DNA from: Sphingoaurantiacus capsulatus
GTDB taxonomy: Bacteria; Pseudomonadota; Alphaproteobacteria; Sphingomonadales; Sphingomonadaceae
Length of the DNA: 64,000 nt
Assembly: GCF_042648405.1 (NCBI RefSeq)
Contig: NZ_JBHRXV010000011.1
Coordinates: 744,001-808,000 of the forward strand
Direction: 5' to 3'
The notes under the pieces are model-generated. The model searched no databases. It was given only the letters and a program-made list of their open reading frames with translations, and was not told the DNA's origin. Numbering within the stretch: the stretch's first letter is position 1; each line of letters opens with the position of its first letter. The translations under genes were made by a program, and so were the position numbers. This document shows, piece after piece, positions 53,349-61,232 of this stretch.

Positions 53349-54131
53349 ATGAGTGTCGATCATGCCGCGCTCGCGGTGCGGCTGCGCGAAGCTTACAGCG
53401 GAGAGACGGTGCCCCCGCTCCGTGATGGCCTCGACCCGACCGACGCCGACGGCGCCTATGCGGTGCAGGCGCTCAACACCAGGCATTGGGTCGGCGCCGG
53501 CCGCCGCGTCGTCGGCCGCAAGATCGGCCTGACGGCGAAGGCGGTGCAGGCGCAGCTTGGCGTCGACCAGCCCGACTTCGGCGTGCTGTTCGACGACATG
53601 CGCGTCGCCGACGGCGGGACTGTCGATGCCGGCAAGCTCATCCAGCCCAAGGCCGAGGCGGAGGTGGCACTGGTGCTCGCCCGCGACCTCGACAAGGCCG
53701 ACGCCACCGCCGCCGATCTCGCCGCGGCGACCGCGCATGCGGTGGCGGCGATCGAGATCGTCGACAGCCGCATCGCCGACTGGAAGATCAGCTTCGCCGA
53801 CACAGTGGCCGACAACGGCTCCTCGGCGCTGTTCGTGCTGGGCAGCGAGACGAAGCCGCTCGACGGCCTCGACCTCTACACCTGCGGCATGGCGCTGGAA
53901 GTGAACGGCCAGCTCGCCTCGCTCGGCGCCGGCGCCGCCTGCCTCGGCCATCCGCTGGAAGCCGCCGCCTGGCTGGCGCGGACGCTGGCGGCGCGTGGCG
54001 AACCGCTGCGCGCCGGCGACATCATTCTCACCGGCGCGCTCGGCCCGATGGTGGTGCTCGCGCCCGGCGACACGGTGACGGCGAAGATCGGCGGCCTCGG
54101 CAGCGTCAGTTTCACGGCAGGTGGCAAATGA
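53349..54131 (+). CDS. mhpD: 2-oxopent-4-enoate hydratase (MhpD/XylJ type)
   Basis: A 260-residue hydratase: VGRKIGLTAKAVQAQLGVDQ, PDFGVLFDDMRVADGG, KLIQPKAEAEVALVLARDLD (metal-binding Glu pair), AIEIVDSRIADWKISFADT and GDIILTGALGPMVVLAPGDT. It adds water to 2-hydroxypenta-2,4-dienoate, giving 4-hydroxy-2-oxovalerate. ATG 53349 has GGGAGG upstream; GTG 53343 is in frame. It overlaps mhpF by 4 nt. Confidence 0.93.
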   Translation: MSVDHAALAVRLREAYSGETVPPLRDGLDPTDADGAYAVQALNTRHWVGAGRRVVGRKIGLTAKAVQAQLGVDQPDFGVLFDDMRVADGGTVDAGKLIQPKAEAEVALVLARDLDKADATAADLAAATAHAVAAIEIVDSRIADWKISFADTVADNGSSALFVLGSETKPLDGLDLYTCGMALEVNGQLASLGAGAACLGHPLEAAAWLARTLAARGEPLRAGDIILTGALGPMVVLAPGDTVTAKIGGLGSVSFTAGGK

Positions 54132-55066
54132 GCAAGATGAAGGCAGCCATCATCGGGTCGGGCAACATCGGGACCGACCTGATGATCAAGATCATGCGCA
54201 CGTCGGACGTGCTGGAGATCGCCGCGCTGGTCGGCATTGACCCGGAATCGGACGGCCTGAAGCGCGCCGAACGCCTCGGCGTCGCCACCACCGCCGGCGG
54301 CATCGACGGCCTCGTCGGCTTGCCCTGCTGGCCGGAGATCGGCGTGGTGTTCGACGCCACCTCGGCCGGCGCGCACGCGCACCACAGCGCGGTGGTCACC
54401 GGCGCCGGCAAGGTGATGGTCGACCTGACCCCGGCCGCGATCGGCCCCTATGTCATCCCTGTCGTCAACGGCGACGCGCATCTGGACGCCGCCAACGTCA
54501 ACATGGTGACCTGCGGCGGTCAGGCGACCATCCCTATCGTCGCCGCCGTCTCCTCGGTGGCGACCGTCCACTATGCCGAGATCGTCGCCTCGATCGCCTC
54601 GAAGAGCGCCGGCCCCGGCACGCGCGCCAACATCGACGAGTTCACCGAAACCACCTCGCGCGGCATCGAACAGGTCGGTGGCGCGGCGAAGGGCAAGGCG
54701 ATCATCGTCCTCAACCCCGCCGAGCCGCCGATGATCATGCGCGACACGGTGTTCACCCTGTCGTCGGGCGCCGACGAGGCCGCCATCGAGGCGGCGGTCG
54801 AGGCGATGGTGGCAAAGGTCAACGCCTACGTTCCCGGTTACCGCCTCAAGCAGAAGGTGCAGTTCGAACGCTTCGGCTCGAACAATCCTGTGAAGATCCC
54901 CGGCCACGGCGTGTTCGAAGGGATCAAGACCACCGTATTCCTCGAGGTCGAGGGCGCGGCGCATTACCTGCCCGCCTATGCCGGCAATCTCGACATCATG
55001 ACCTCGGCCGGCCTCGCCACCGCCGAGAAGATCGCCGCGCGGCGGCTCGCGAAGGAGGCGGCGTGA
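54128..55066 (+). CDS. mhpF: Acetaldehyde dehydrogenase (acylating)
   Basis: A 312-residue MhpF/DmpF: NAD-binding AAIIGSGNIGTDLMIKIMR, DATSAGAHAHHSAVVTGAGK, catalytic Cys129 in NVNMVTCGGQATIPIVAAVS, and IDEFTETTSRGIEQVGGA. It oxidises acetaldehyde to acetyl-CoA and forms a channelling complex with the aldolase encoded next. Confidence 0.96.
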   Translation: MSKMKAAIIGSGNIGTDLMIKIMRTSDVLEIAALVGIDPESDGLKRAERLGVATTAGGIDGLVGLPCWPEIGVVFDATSAGAHAHHSAVVTGAGKVMVDLTPAAIGPYVIPVVNGDAHLDAANVNMVTCGGQATIPIVAAVSSVATVHYAEIVASIASKSAGPGTRANIDEFTETTSRGIEQVGGAAKGKAIIVLNPAEPPMIMRDTVFTLSSGADEAAIEAAVEAMVAKVNAYVPGYRLKQKVQFERFGSNNPVKIPGHGVFEGIKTTVFLEVEGAAHYLPAYAGNLDIMTSAGLATAEKIAARRLAKEAA

Positions 55067-56094
55067 TGGCCTACGACCCCGCAACCAAGCTCTACATCCA
55101 GGACGTCACCCTGCGCGACGGCATGCACGCCATCCGCCACCGCTATGGCCTCGACCATGTCCGCGACATTGCACGCGCGCTCGACAAGGCGGGCGTCGAC
55201 GCCATCGAGGTGTCGCACGGCGACGGCCTCAACGGCTCGTCGTTCAACTATGGCTTCGGCGCGCATACCGACTGGGAATGGATCGAGGCGGTCGCCGACG
55301 CGGTCGAGCAATCGGTGGTCACCACCTTGCTGCTCCCCGGCATCGGCACCGTCCACGATCTGAAGCAGGCCCATGACCTCGGCGTCCGCTCGGTGCGCAT
55401 CGCCACGCATTGCACCGAGGCCGATGTGGCGAAGCAGCATATCGGCGCGGCGCGCGACCTCGGCATGGACACCATCGGCTTCCTGATGATGAGCCACATG
55501 ATCGAGCCTGAGGCGCTCGCGCAGCAAGCGAAGCTGATGGAGAGCTATGGCGCCACCTGCGTCTATGTCACCGACAGCGGCGGCGCGCTCGACATGGACG
55601 GCTACCGCGCCCGGCTGGAGGCCTATGACCGCGTGCTGAAGCCGGAGACGCAGCGCGGCGTCCACGCCCATCACAATCTGTCATTGGGCGTCGCCAATTC
55701 GATGGTCGCGGTCGAGACCGGCGCGATCCGCGTCGACGCCAGCCTCGCCGGCATGGGCGCGGGTGCGGGCAACGCGCCGCTCGAGGTGTTCATCGCCGCC
55801 GCCGACCGCAAGGGCTGGAACCATGGCTGCGATCTCTATGCGCTGATGGACGCCGCCGAGGATCTGGTGCGGCCGCTGCAGGACCGCCCGGTGCGCGTCG
55901 ACCGCGAGACGCTCAGCCTCGGCTATGCCGGCGTCTATTCGTCGTTCCTGCGCCACGCGGAAAAGGCCAGCGCCGACTACGGCGTCGACACCCGCAAGAT
56001 CCTCGTCGAGCTCGGCCGGCGGCGCATGGTCGGTGGCCAGGAGGATATGATCGTCGACGTGGCGCTCGATATCCTCAAGCGGGAAGGCGTTTAA
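55066..56094 (+). CDS. mhpE: 4-hydroxy-2-oxovalerate aldolase
   Basis: A 342-residue HMG-like TIM-barrel aldolase: LYIQDVTLRDGMHAIRHRYG, the Mn-binding HAHHNLSLGVANSMVAVETG, and LAGMGAGAGNAPLEVFIAAA. It cleaves 4-hydroxy-2-oxovalerate to pyruvate and acetaldehyde. ATG overlaps the mhpF stop by one base (TGATG). Its stop overlaps the stop of the convergent PEP-CTERM gene. Confidence 0.96.
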   Translation: MAYDPATKLYIQDVTLRDGMHAIRHRYGLDHVRDIARALDKAGVDAIEVSHGDGLNGSSFNYGFGAHTDWEWIEAVADAVEQSVVTTLLLPGIGTVHDLKQAHDLGVRSVRIATHCTEADVAKQHIGAARDLGMDTIGFLMMSHMIEPEALAQQAKLMESYGATCVYVTDSGGALDMDGYRARLEAYDRVLKPETQRGVHAHHNLSLGVANSMVAVETGAIRVDASLAGMGAGAGNAPLEVFIAAADRKGWNHGCDLYALMDAAEDLVRPLQDRPVRVDRETLSLGYAGVYSSFLRHAEKASADYGVDTRKILVELGRRRMVGGQEDMIVDVALDILKREGV

Positions 56095-56762
56095 ACGCGG
56101 CGACGACGACGGCTGCCGATCGCCGCGATGCCAAGCCCCATCAGGGCCAGCGCGCCCGGTGCCGGCACCGCTGCTGCGCCGACGTCCAACTGATCGACCG
56201 AGAACCAGCTGCTGTTGCGGTCGGAGCGGAACTCGAGGAACTGAATCCCCGAGAAGCCCATCGTCACGCTCTGCATCGTGGTCGTCAACGCGATCTGGTT
56301 CGTCGCGCCGACGATCAGCCCGTTGGCGTCGTAGCCGAAAATCTGCAGCGTCAGCGAATTACCCGGCCACGCCGCCCCGACCAGCCCGGCGACGTCGACC
56401 GAATTGGCGTCGGTCGCCGCCCGGAAGTCGATCCACAGGCTCTGCGGCCCGAAGAAGCTCCACGCATATTTGGTGCCGGTGGTCCCGATCGGCGCCGTGA
56501 CGGCTGCTGGATTGGCGACAGTGCTCGCGCCCCAGCCCATCATCTGGTCGCTGAAATTGCGGTTGGCGAAGCCGCCGCTGGTGCCAAAGCCCCACTCATA
56601 GCCCTGATAGCTGTTGTGAATGTTCTGGCCGAAGAAGCTCGCGTCAGCCCCGTTGGAGCCCGGCGTCGCGATATCCTCAAACCCGATCACCGCCGCGTGT
56701 GCCGGTGCCGCAAGCCCGATCAGCGCGCCTGCCACAACGGCTTTTACACCCCAATCTGCCAT
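56091..56762 (-). CDS. PEP-CTERM sorting-domain protein
   Basis: A 223-residue secreted protein. Signal peptide (MADWGVKAVVAGALIGLAAP, cleavage at AHA|AVI), then a beta-rich domain (FEDIATPGSNGADASFFGQ, LQIFGYDANGLIVGATNQIA, SSWFSVDQLDVG) resembling lectin-like folds, and the C-terminal sorting signal VPAPGALALMGLGIAAIGSR followed by basic residues. This tail directs proteins to exosortase in organisms with exopolysaccharide. No exosortase gene lies nearby. ATG 56762 follows GGGAGACAGGG. Confidence 0.9.
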   Translation of the reverse strand: MADWGVKAVVAGALIGLAAPAHAAVIGFEDIATPGSNGADASFFGQNIHNSYQGYEWGFGTSGGFANRNFSDQMMGWGASTVANPAAVTAPIGTTGTKYAWSFFGPQSLWIDFRAATDANSVDVAGLVGAAWPGNSLTLQIFGYDANGLIVGATNQIALTTTMQSVTMGFSGIQFLEFRSDRNSSWFSVDQLDVGAAAVPAPGALALMGLGIAAIGSRRRRRV

Positions 56763-57078
56763 TCCCTGTCTCCCCCCATTTGCGGGAAGGGATAAGCAAG
56801 GAACGTTCCACCCGCGCAACATGTTGATTCTGCGTCGGCCTGCCCCGCAGGCCTTTCCCGGACTGTAAAGCGGGCCGACAGTTCGCTTCAATCGGCGTGC
56901 GGCGTGAAACCGCCACTTCGCTTACCCCAAGAAAGGCTTCGTCGCCGAAATATACCCTATCGGTTAAGTAGAGTTATGAGCCGACGACACATCCCTCCTC
57001 ACCATCTCTGTCGATAGCGACGGCGCCGCTTAAGCGTGCCCCCGCCGCTGCCGTTATCGACCCTCAGGAGGGATCATC
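56763..57078. other. Divergent promoter region between PEP-CTERM gene and the 44-aa protein gene
   Basis: 316 bp without an accepted gene. An AT-richer patch (AAATATACCC, GGTTAAGTAGAGTTATGAG at about 56949-56980) stands out and may be a promoter; no consensus -35/-10 pair was certain. AGGAGGG lies directly before the small gene. Confidence 0.4.
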
Positions 57079-57213
57079 ATGTCTTCACTCGATTTCCGCC
57101 CCTTGTCCGATTTCCCCGTTTCGCTGCAGCTCGCCGCCCGTGCGCTGTTCGGCGAGGCGGCCGCAGAGCCCGCGCGGGAAGCGCCGGCCGAGGATGAGGA
57201 CGAGGCGCACTAG
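57079..57213 (+). CDS. 44-aa acidic protein in its own transcription unit
   Basis: MSSLDFRPLSDFPVSLQLAA then RALFGEAAAEPAREAPAEDE and DEAH. The first half is amphipathic, the second strongly acidic. AGGAGGG is a near-perfect ribosome-binding site (7-8 nt spacing), codon bias is good, and a strong terminator follows at 57284. No known family was recognised. Confidence 0.75.
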   Translation: MSSLDFRPLSDFPVSLQLAARALFGEAAAEPAREAPAEDEDEAH

Positions 57214-57283
57214 CCGATTTCCCGGGGCTCGCTCGCGCCCGGGCGGAACGTGTTCACCTCCCCGAACACCGTTTCGAAAACTT

Positions 57284-57322
57284 GATCCGGTCGCGTCTCC
57301 CGGCGCGGCCGGATCTTCTTTT
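57284..57322 (+). terminator. Rho-independent terminator
   Basis: GATCCGG pairs with CCGGATC, extended by CGCG/CGCG inside, then TTCTTTT. It ends the unit of the 44-aa protein. Confidence 0.85.
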
Positions 57323-57380
57323 CCAGCCGCGAAGACTGTCTTAAAACGGCATCGAAACGACCTGCTACTCGGGGGGTGAC

Positions 57381-57947
57381 ATGGCGTCGTTCGAATTCCT
57401 GTTCACGCTGTTCGCGCTGATGCTCGGCCTCGCGCTGACGGAAGTCGTCGGCGGCATCGCGAAGGGGGTGAAGCGACGCGGCCCGGCGCGCCTCGGTGTG
57501 CTGACGCCGCTGCTCAGCGCCTTCCTCGCCTATGAGATCACCGATTTCTGGCTGTTTGCCTGGGGCCTGCGCGAGCTCGTGCCGATTGGCACGCCGGCGT
57601 TGATCGGCTCGCTCGTCGTCACCGGCCTCTATTATTTCGCCGCGGTGCTCGCCTGGCCGGACGATGGTGACGCGGGCTGGGATGATCTCGACGGCTGGAC
57701 GCTCGAGCACAAGCGCCCGATCCTGCTCAGCGTCTTTGCCACCGGGCTCCTCGCGAGCGGGGCTAACTTCCTGCTGAACCCCGCACCCATCCTTGCCGTC
57801 GGCGTCGTCGGGCTGGTGTCTATGGGCGTTTATTTCGCGCTCATCCTGGTCGGTGCCTTAGCGCCGGGTCGTCGCATGACCATCGCGACCGTCGCGCTGC
57901 TGCTCCTCATGCACCTCACGGCGCTTGTCATGCACCTCATCGGCTAG
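57381..57947 (+). CDS. Integral membrane protein, unknown
   Basis: A 188-residue protein with five or six hydrophobic segments (FEFLFTLFALMLGLALTEVV, LLSAFLAYEITDFWLFAWGL, LIGSLVVTGLYYFAAVLAWP, LAVGVVGLVSMGVYFALILV, IATVALLLLMHLTALVMHLI). GGGGGGTGAC precedes the ATG. I recognise no family. Its stop overlaps the convergent LysR stop. Confidence 0.75.
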   Translation: MASFEFLFTLFALMLGLALTEVVGGIAKGVKRRGPARLGVLTPLLSAFLAYEITDFWLFAWGLRELVPIGTPALIGSLVVTGLYYFAAVLAWPDDGDAGWDDLDGWTLEHKRPILLSVFATGLLASGANFLLNPAPILAVGVVGLVSMGVYFALILVGALAPGRRMTIATVALLLLMHLTALVMHLIG

Positions 57948-58879
57948 AGGTCACCCAGCCGGCCGACGTCCTCGCGGCGGCAGCCGACCTCATGCTCGGC
58001 GAAATATTGCAGCAGCCAGGTGGCAGCAGGCCCCGGCGGCGCGTCGCTTCTGTAGATGCCGTCGAAGCGGTAGCTGCCGCCGCGGTGGTCGGGCAGGTCG
58101 AGCCGCACCAGCGCGCCGCTGAACAGGTCGGCCTCGATCATCGGCACCGGCATGTTGCCCCAGCCGATGCCCTGCCGCAGCAGCGCATGTTTGGCGCCGA
58201 GGTCGGCGAGCCGCCAGCTGTGCGCGCTGACCACCGAGAAGTCGCGGCCTTCAGTGAGCGGCGAGCGGTCGGTCAGCACCAGTTGCAGATGCTCGCGCGC
58301 GACGCCGGGCGGCACCGGGCTCATCCGGGCCAGCGGATGGTCGGGCGCCGCCACCGGGATCAGCGGCACCTGCCCCATCGAAATACGCTCGATCCCGCCG
58401 ATCTCGGCGGCGAGCGGCCCCGAGATTCCGATCGACGCGCGCCCTTCCAACACCAGCGCTGCGACCGCGCCCAGCGCCTCGACATGGAGGCGCAGCGGCA
58501 CCGAGGGGAATTGCTGCTGGAACGCCTTCAACGAGTCGGCGAGCCGCACGTCGGGCACCATCACGTCGACGGCGAGCGTCACCTCCGCCTCCAGCCCGTC
58601 GAGCAGCCCCTTCACCTTGGCGCGCAGGCCATCGATGCCATGCGCAACACTGCGCGCCTCGGCGAGCACCGCTTGGCCCGCGACGGTGAGCTGCGGCTTC
58701 TTCGTCCCCTCGCGGTCGAACAGCATGAGGCCGAGCTGCGCCTCGAGATTGGCAACGCCGTAGCTGATCACCGAGGTGGCACGGTTGAGCTTGCGCCCAG
58801 CGCCGGCGAAGCTGCCGGTCTCGACCACCGCGAGGAAGATGCGCAACTGGTCGAAGGTCGGCAGGCCGGGGTTGGACAT
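57944..58879 (-). CDS. LysR-type regulator
   Basis: A 311-residue LTTR: helix-turn-helix in TFDQLRIFLAVVETGSFAGA, RKLNRATSVISYGVANLEAQ, LGLMLFDREGTKKPQLTVAG, and a periplasmic-binding-like effector domain. It is divergent from the pirin gene and probably controls the pirin-DoxX-azoreductase genes. Confidence 0.93.
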   Translation of the reverse strand: MSNPGLPTFDQLRIFLAVVETGSFAGAGRKLNRATSVISYGVANLEAQLGLMLFDREGTKKPQLTVAGQAVLAEARSVAHGIDGLRAKVKGLLDGLEAEVTLAVDVMVPDVRLADSLKAFQQQFPSVPLRLHVEALGAVAALVLEGRASIGISGPLAAEIGGIERISMGQVPLIPVAAPDHPLARMSPVPPGVAREHLQLVLTDRSPLTEGRDFSVVSAHSWRLADLGAKHALLRQGIGWGNMPVPMIEADLFSGALVRLDLPDHRGGSYRFDGIYRSDAPPGPAATWLLQYFAEHEVGCRREDVGRLGDL

Positions 58880-58897
58880 TTCAACTTCCTCGAACGT

Positions 58898-58921
58898 TTC
58901 AGCGCATATTATGCCGCTGAA
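58898..58921. promoter_or_regulatory. 24-bp inverted repeat, probable LysR operator
   Basis: TTCAGCG at 58898-58904 and CGCTGAA at 58915-58921 form an inverted repeat around an AT-rich centre, with the T-N11-A spacing of LysR boxes. It lies 19 bp before the regulator start and 75 bp before the pirin start. Confidence 0.65.
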
Positions 58922-58995
58922 CGGATAAGGCCAGCCCGCCTATATCGGCTCCAGCAACCGCGTCCACTCTTCGGCACGCGGACGGGAGATAGACC

Positions 58996-59694
58996 ATGAT
59001 CGACGTTCGTCCCTTCGAAAGCCTCGGCGGCGCCAACCACGGCTGGCTCGACGCCAAGCATCATTTCTCCTTCGCCAGCTACCACGACCCGAAGCGGGTG
59101 CACTGGGGCAATCTGCGCGTCTGGAACGACGACGTGATCGCCCCGCACACCGGCTTCCCGCCGCATCCGCATCGCGACATGGAGATCATCACCTATGTCC
59201 GCGAAGGCGCGATCACCCACGAGGACAGCCTCGGCAACAAGGGGCGCACCGAAGCGGGCGACGTGCAGGTCATGTCGGCGGGCACCGGCATCACCCACAG
59301 CGAGCACAACCGCGAGGATACCGAGACCCGGATTTTCCAGATCTGGATCATCCCCGACAGGATGGGCGAGCAGCCGTCGTGGGGCGCACAGCCCTTCCCC
59401 AAGGGCGACCGCGCCGGCAGCTTCGTGACGCTCGCCAGCGGCCGGGCCGGTGACGAAGGCGCGCTGCCGATCCGCACCGACGCCCGCGTGGTCGGCGCCA
59501 CGATCCGCGCCGGCGAGACGCTGAGCTACACGCTCGATGCCGGCCGCCACGCCTATCTGGTGTCGGCGACGGGCAGGATCGAGGTGAACGGCACCGCGGC
59601 CAACGCCCGCGACGGCGTCGCGGTCACCGACGTAACCGAGATCGTCATCACGGCGGTCGAGGACAGCGAAGTGGTGCTGGTCGACGCCGCCTGA
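58996..59694 (+). CDS. Pirin family protein (quercetinase-like bicupin)
   Basis: A 232-residue pirin: GWLDAKHHFSFASYHDPKRV, TGFPPHPHRDMEIITYVREG (metal-binding His cluster), GITHSEHNREDTETRIFQIW, and a second cupin. The HxH...H...E residues of pirin/YhhW are present, so it may cleave flavonol-like compounds. Genes of this kind are often controlled by adjacent LysR proteins under electrophile stress. Confidence 0.93.
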   Translation: MIDVRPFESLGGANHGWLDAKHHFSFASYHDPKRVHWGNLRVWNDDVIAPHTGFPPHPHRDMEIITYVREGAITHEDSLGNKGRTEAGDVQVMSAGTGITHSEHNREDTETRIFQIWIIPDRMGEQPSWGAQPFPKGDRAGSFVTLASGRAGDEGALPIRTDARVVGATIRAGETLSYTLDAGRHAYLVSATGRIEVNGTAANARDGVAVTDVTEIVITAVEDSEVVLVDAA

Positions 59695-59786
59695 CGCGCT
59701 CGACTGATCTGCCCAGGGAGGCCGCCGACGGAAGCGTCGGCGGCCTCTTCGCAGGTGACGCGCCAGTGCCGCCCCTGCAACACACC

Positions 59787-59889
59787 CGTCATCCTGACGC
59801 AAGTCAGGATCTCCCTCCGCGTGGCGCAGCGCTCTCACCGACGCCGGCCGGCCTTCACCAGGAGATCCTGACTTTCATCAGGATGACGA
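59787..59889. repeat. Intergenic inverted repeat, type C
   Basis: CGTCATCCTGACGCAAGTCAGGATCTCC is mirrored after about 45 bp by GGAGATCCTGACTTTCATCAGGATGACG. It is another dispersed palindromic element. It lies in the 360-bp gap between the pirin and DoxX genes. Beyond it, 59948-59994 carries four TCGAA motifs in an AT-richer patch that probably holds the DoxX promoter. Confidence 0.8.
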
Positions 59890-60054
59890 GCTTGGGGTGA
59901 GGTCGCCCCGCCTGCCGCGACCGGGCGGGCAGGACTGTTCAACTCCATCGAACAATTTGCTCGAATTTATGCGGCTACATCGAAATCAGTCGAAGGCCCA
60001 TCTCTGCATCTCTACCGGCGCCCGTTGCGACGCCGGCGCAACAGGAGCCAGACC

Positions 60055-60480
60055 ATGACCAACTCGATTTCGATCACCGCCGACCGCCCGCTCGACACGA
60101 CCACGGGCGCCGTCGTCCCCTTCGTCGGCCGCAGCCTGCTGGCTAGCATCTTCATCCTGTCGGGCGTCGCCAAGCTCGGCGATCCGGCGGGCACCATCGG
60201 CTATATCGCCGCGACCGGCCTCCCCCTCCCCGAGCTGGGCTTCGTGCTCGCCGTCGCGGTCGAGGTGATCGGTGGCCTATTGCTGGTGCTCGGCTACCGG
60301 ACTCGCCTTGTCGCCGCCGGCCTCGCCGCCTTCTCGATCGCCACGGCTGTCTTCTTCCACAGCGCGCTCGGCGACCAGAACCAGTTCATCCACTTCTTCA
60401 AGAACCTCGCGATGGCCGGCGGCTTGCTGCAGGTCGTCGCCTTCGGCGCCGGCCGGTTCAGCCTCGACGCCCGCCGCTAA
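60055..60480 (+). CDS. DoxX-family membrane protein
   Basis: A 141-residue four-helix membrane protein: VPFVGRSLLASIFILSGVAK, LPLPELGFVLAVAVEVIGGL, LLVLGYRTRLVAAGLAAFSI and the block FHSALGDQNQFIHFFKNLAM typical of DoxX. Family members are associated with oxidoreductases and quinones. AGGAGCC precedes ATG 60055. The azoreductase gene follows after 25 bp. Confidence 0.93.
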   Translation: MTNSISITADRPLDTTTGAVVPFVGRSLLASIFILSGVAKLGDPAGTIGYIAATGLPLPELGFVLAVAVEVIGGLLLVLGYRTRLVAAGLAAFSIATAVFFHSALGDQNQFIHFFKNLAMAGGLLQVVAFGAGRFSLDARR

Positions 60481-60505
60481 CCCCTGATTTCCAAGGAGAT
60501 ACGCC

Positions 60506-61114
60506 ATGACCCGCATTCTCGTCGTCAACAGCGCCGCCACCGGTGAGACCTCGGTGTCGAAGACGCTGATCAAGGGCTTCATCGAGACCGTCCGCGCCAA
60601 CGACCCGGCCGCCTCGGTCGTTACCCGCGATGTCGGCCATGAGCCGCTGCCGCACCTGACCGCCGCTTCCCTCGCCGGCGTCCGCGGCCAGCCGTCGACC
60701 GATGCCGAGCGCGCCGCCCGCGCCACCTCCGACGCGCTGATCGCCGAGCTTCGCGCCGCCGACCTCATCGTCATCGGTGCGCCGATGTATAATTTCGGCA
60801 TCGCCTCGACCCTGAAGGCGTGGTTCGACCATGTGCTCCGCGCCGGCGAGACCTTCCGCTACACCGCCGCCGGCCCCGAAGGGCTGCTGACCGGCAAGCG
60901 CGCCATCGTCGTCGAGACGCGCGGCGGCCTTTACAGCGAAGGCCCGGCCGCGGTGATGGACGCGCAGGAGCCGCATCTGCGCACCCTGCTCGGCTTCGTC
61001 GGCATCACCGACATCACCTTCGTCCGCGCCGAGCGGCTGGGCATGGGTCCGGAGGCCGGCGCCGCGGCGATCAATGCGGCGAACGATGCGCTGAAGGCGT
61101 TCATCGCCGCCTGA
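60506..61114 (+). CDS. azoR: FMN-dependent NADH-azoreductase
   Basis: A 202-residue flavodoxin-like reductase: RILVVNSAATGETSVSKTLI, DLIVIGAPMYNFGIASTLKA (FMN phosphate region), WFDHVLRAGETFRYTAAGPE, GLLTGKRAIVVETRGGLYSE. It reduces azo compounds and quinones by two electrons. AAGGAGAT precedes the start. A strong terminator follows. Confidence 0.95.
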   Translation: MTRILVVNSAATGETSVSKTLIKGFIETVRANDPAASVVTRDVGHEPLPHLTAASLAGVRGQPSTDAERAARATSDALIAELRAADLIVIGAPMYNFGIASTLKAWFDHVLRAGETFRYTAAGPEGLLTGKRAIVVETRGGLYSEGPAAVMDAQEPHLRTLLGFVGITDITFVRAERLGMGPEAGAAAINAANDALKAFIAA

Positions 61115-61138
61115 TTTTGCGCGATTGCCCTCCGAAGG

Positions 61139-61175
61139 GAGGCGGTATCCAGCCCCGGATGCCGCCTCTTTTTTT
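61139..61175 (+). terminator. Rho-independent terminator after azoR
   Basis: GAGGCGGTATCC pairs with GGATGCCGCCTC (one T-G wobble) across a 6-nt loop, followed by seven T. A clear strong terminator. Confidence 0.95.
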
Positions 61176-61232
61176 GTGTTCCGCGCACGGGGCGTGTAAG
61201 GATCGCGCCGGGGGAATTTCAGGTAACGTCGC

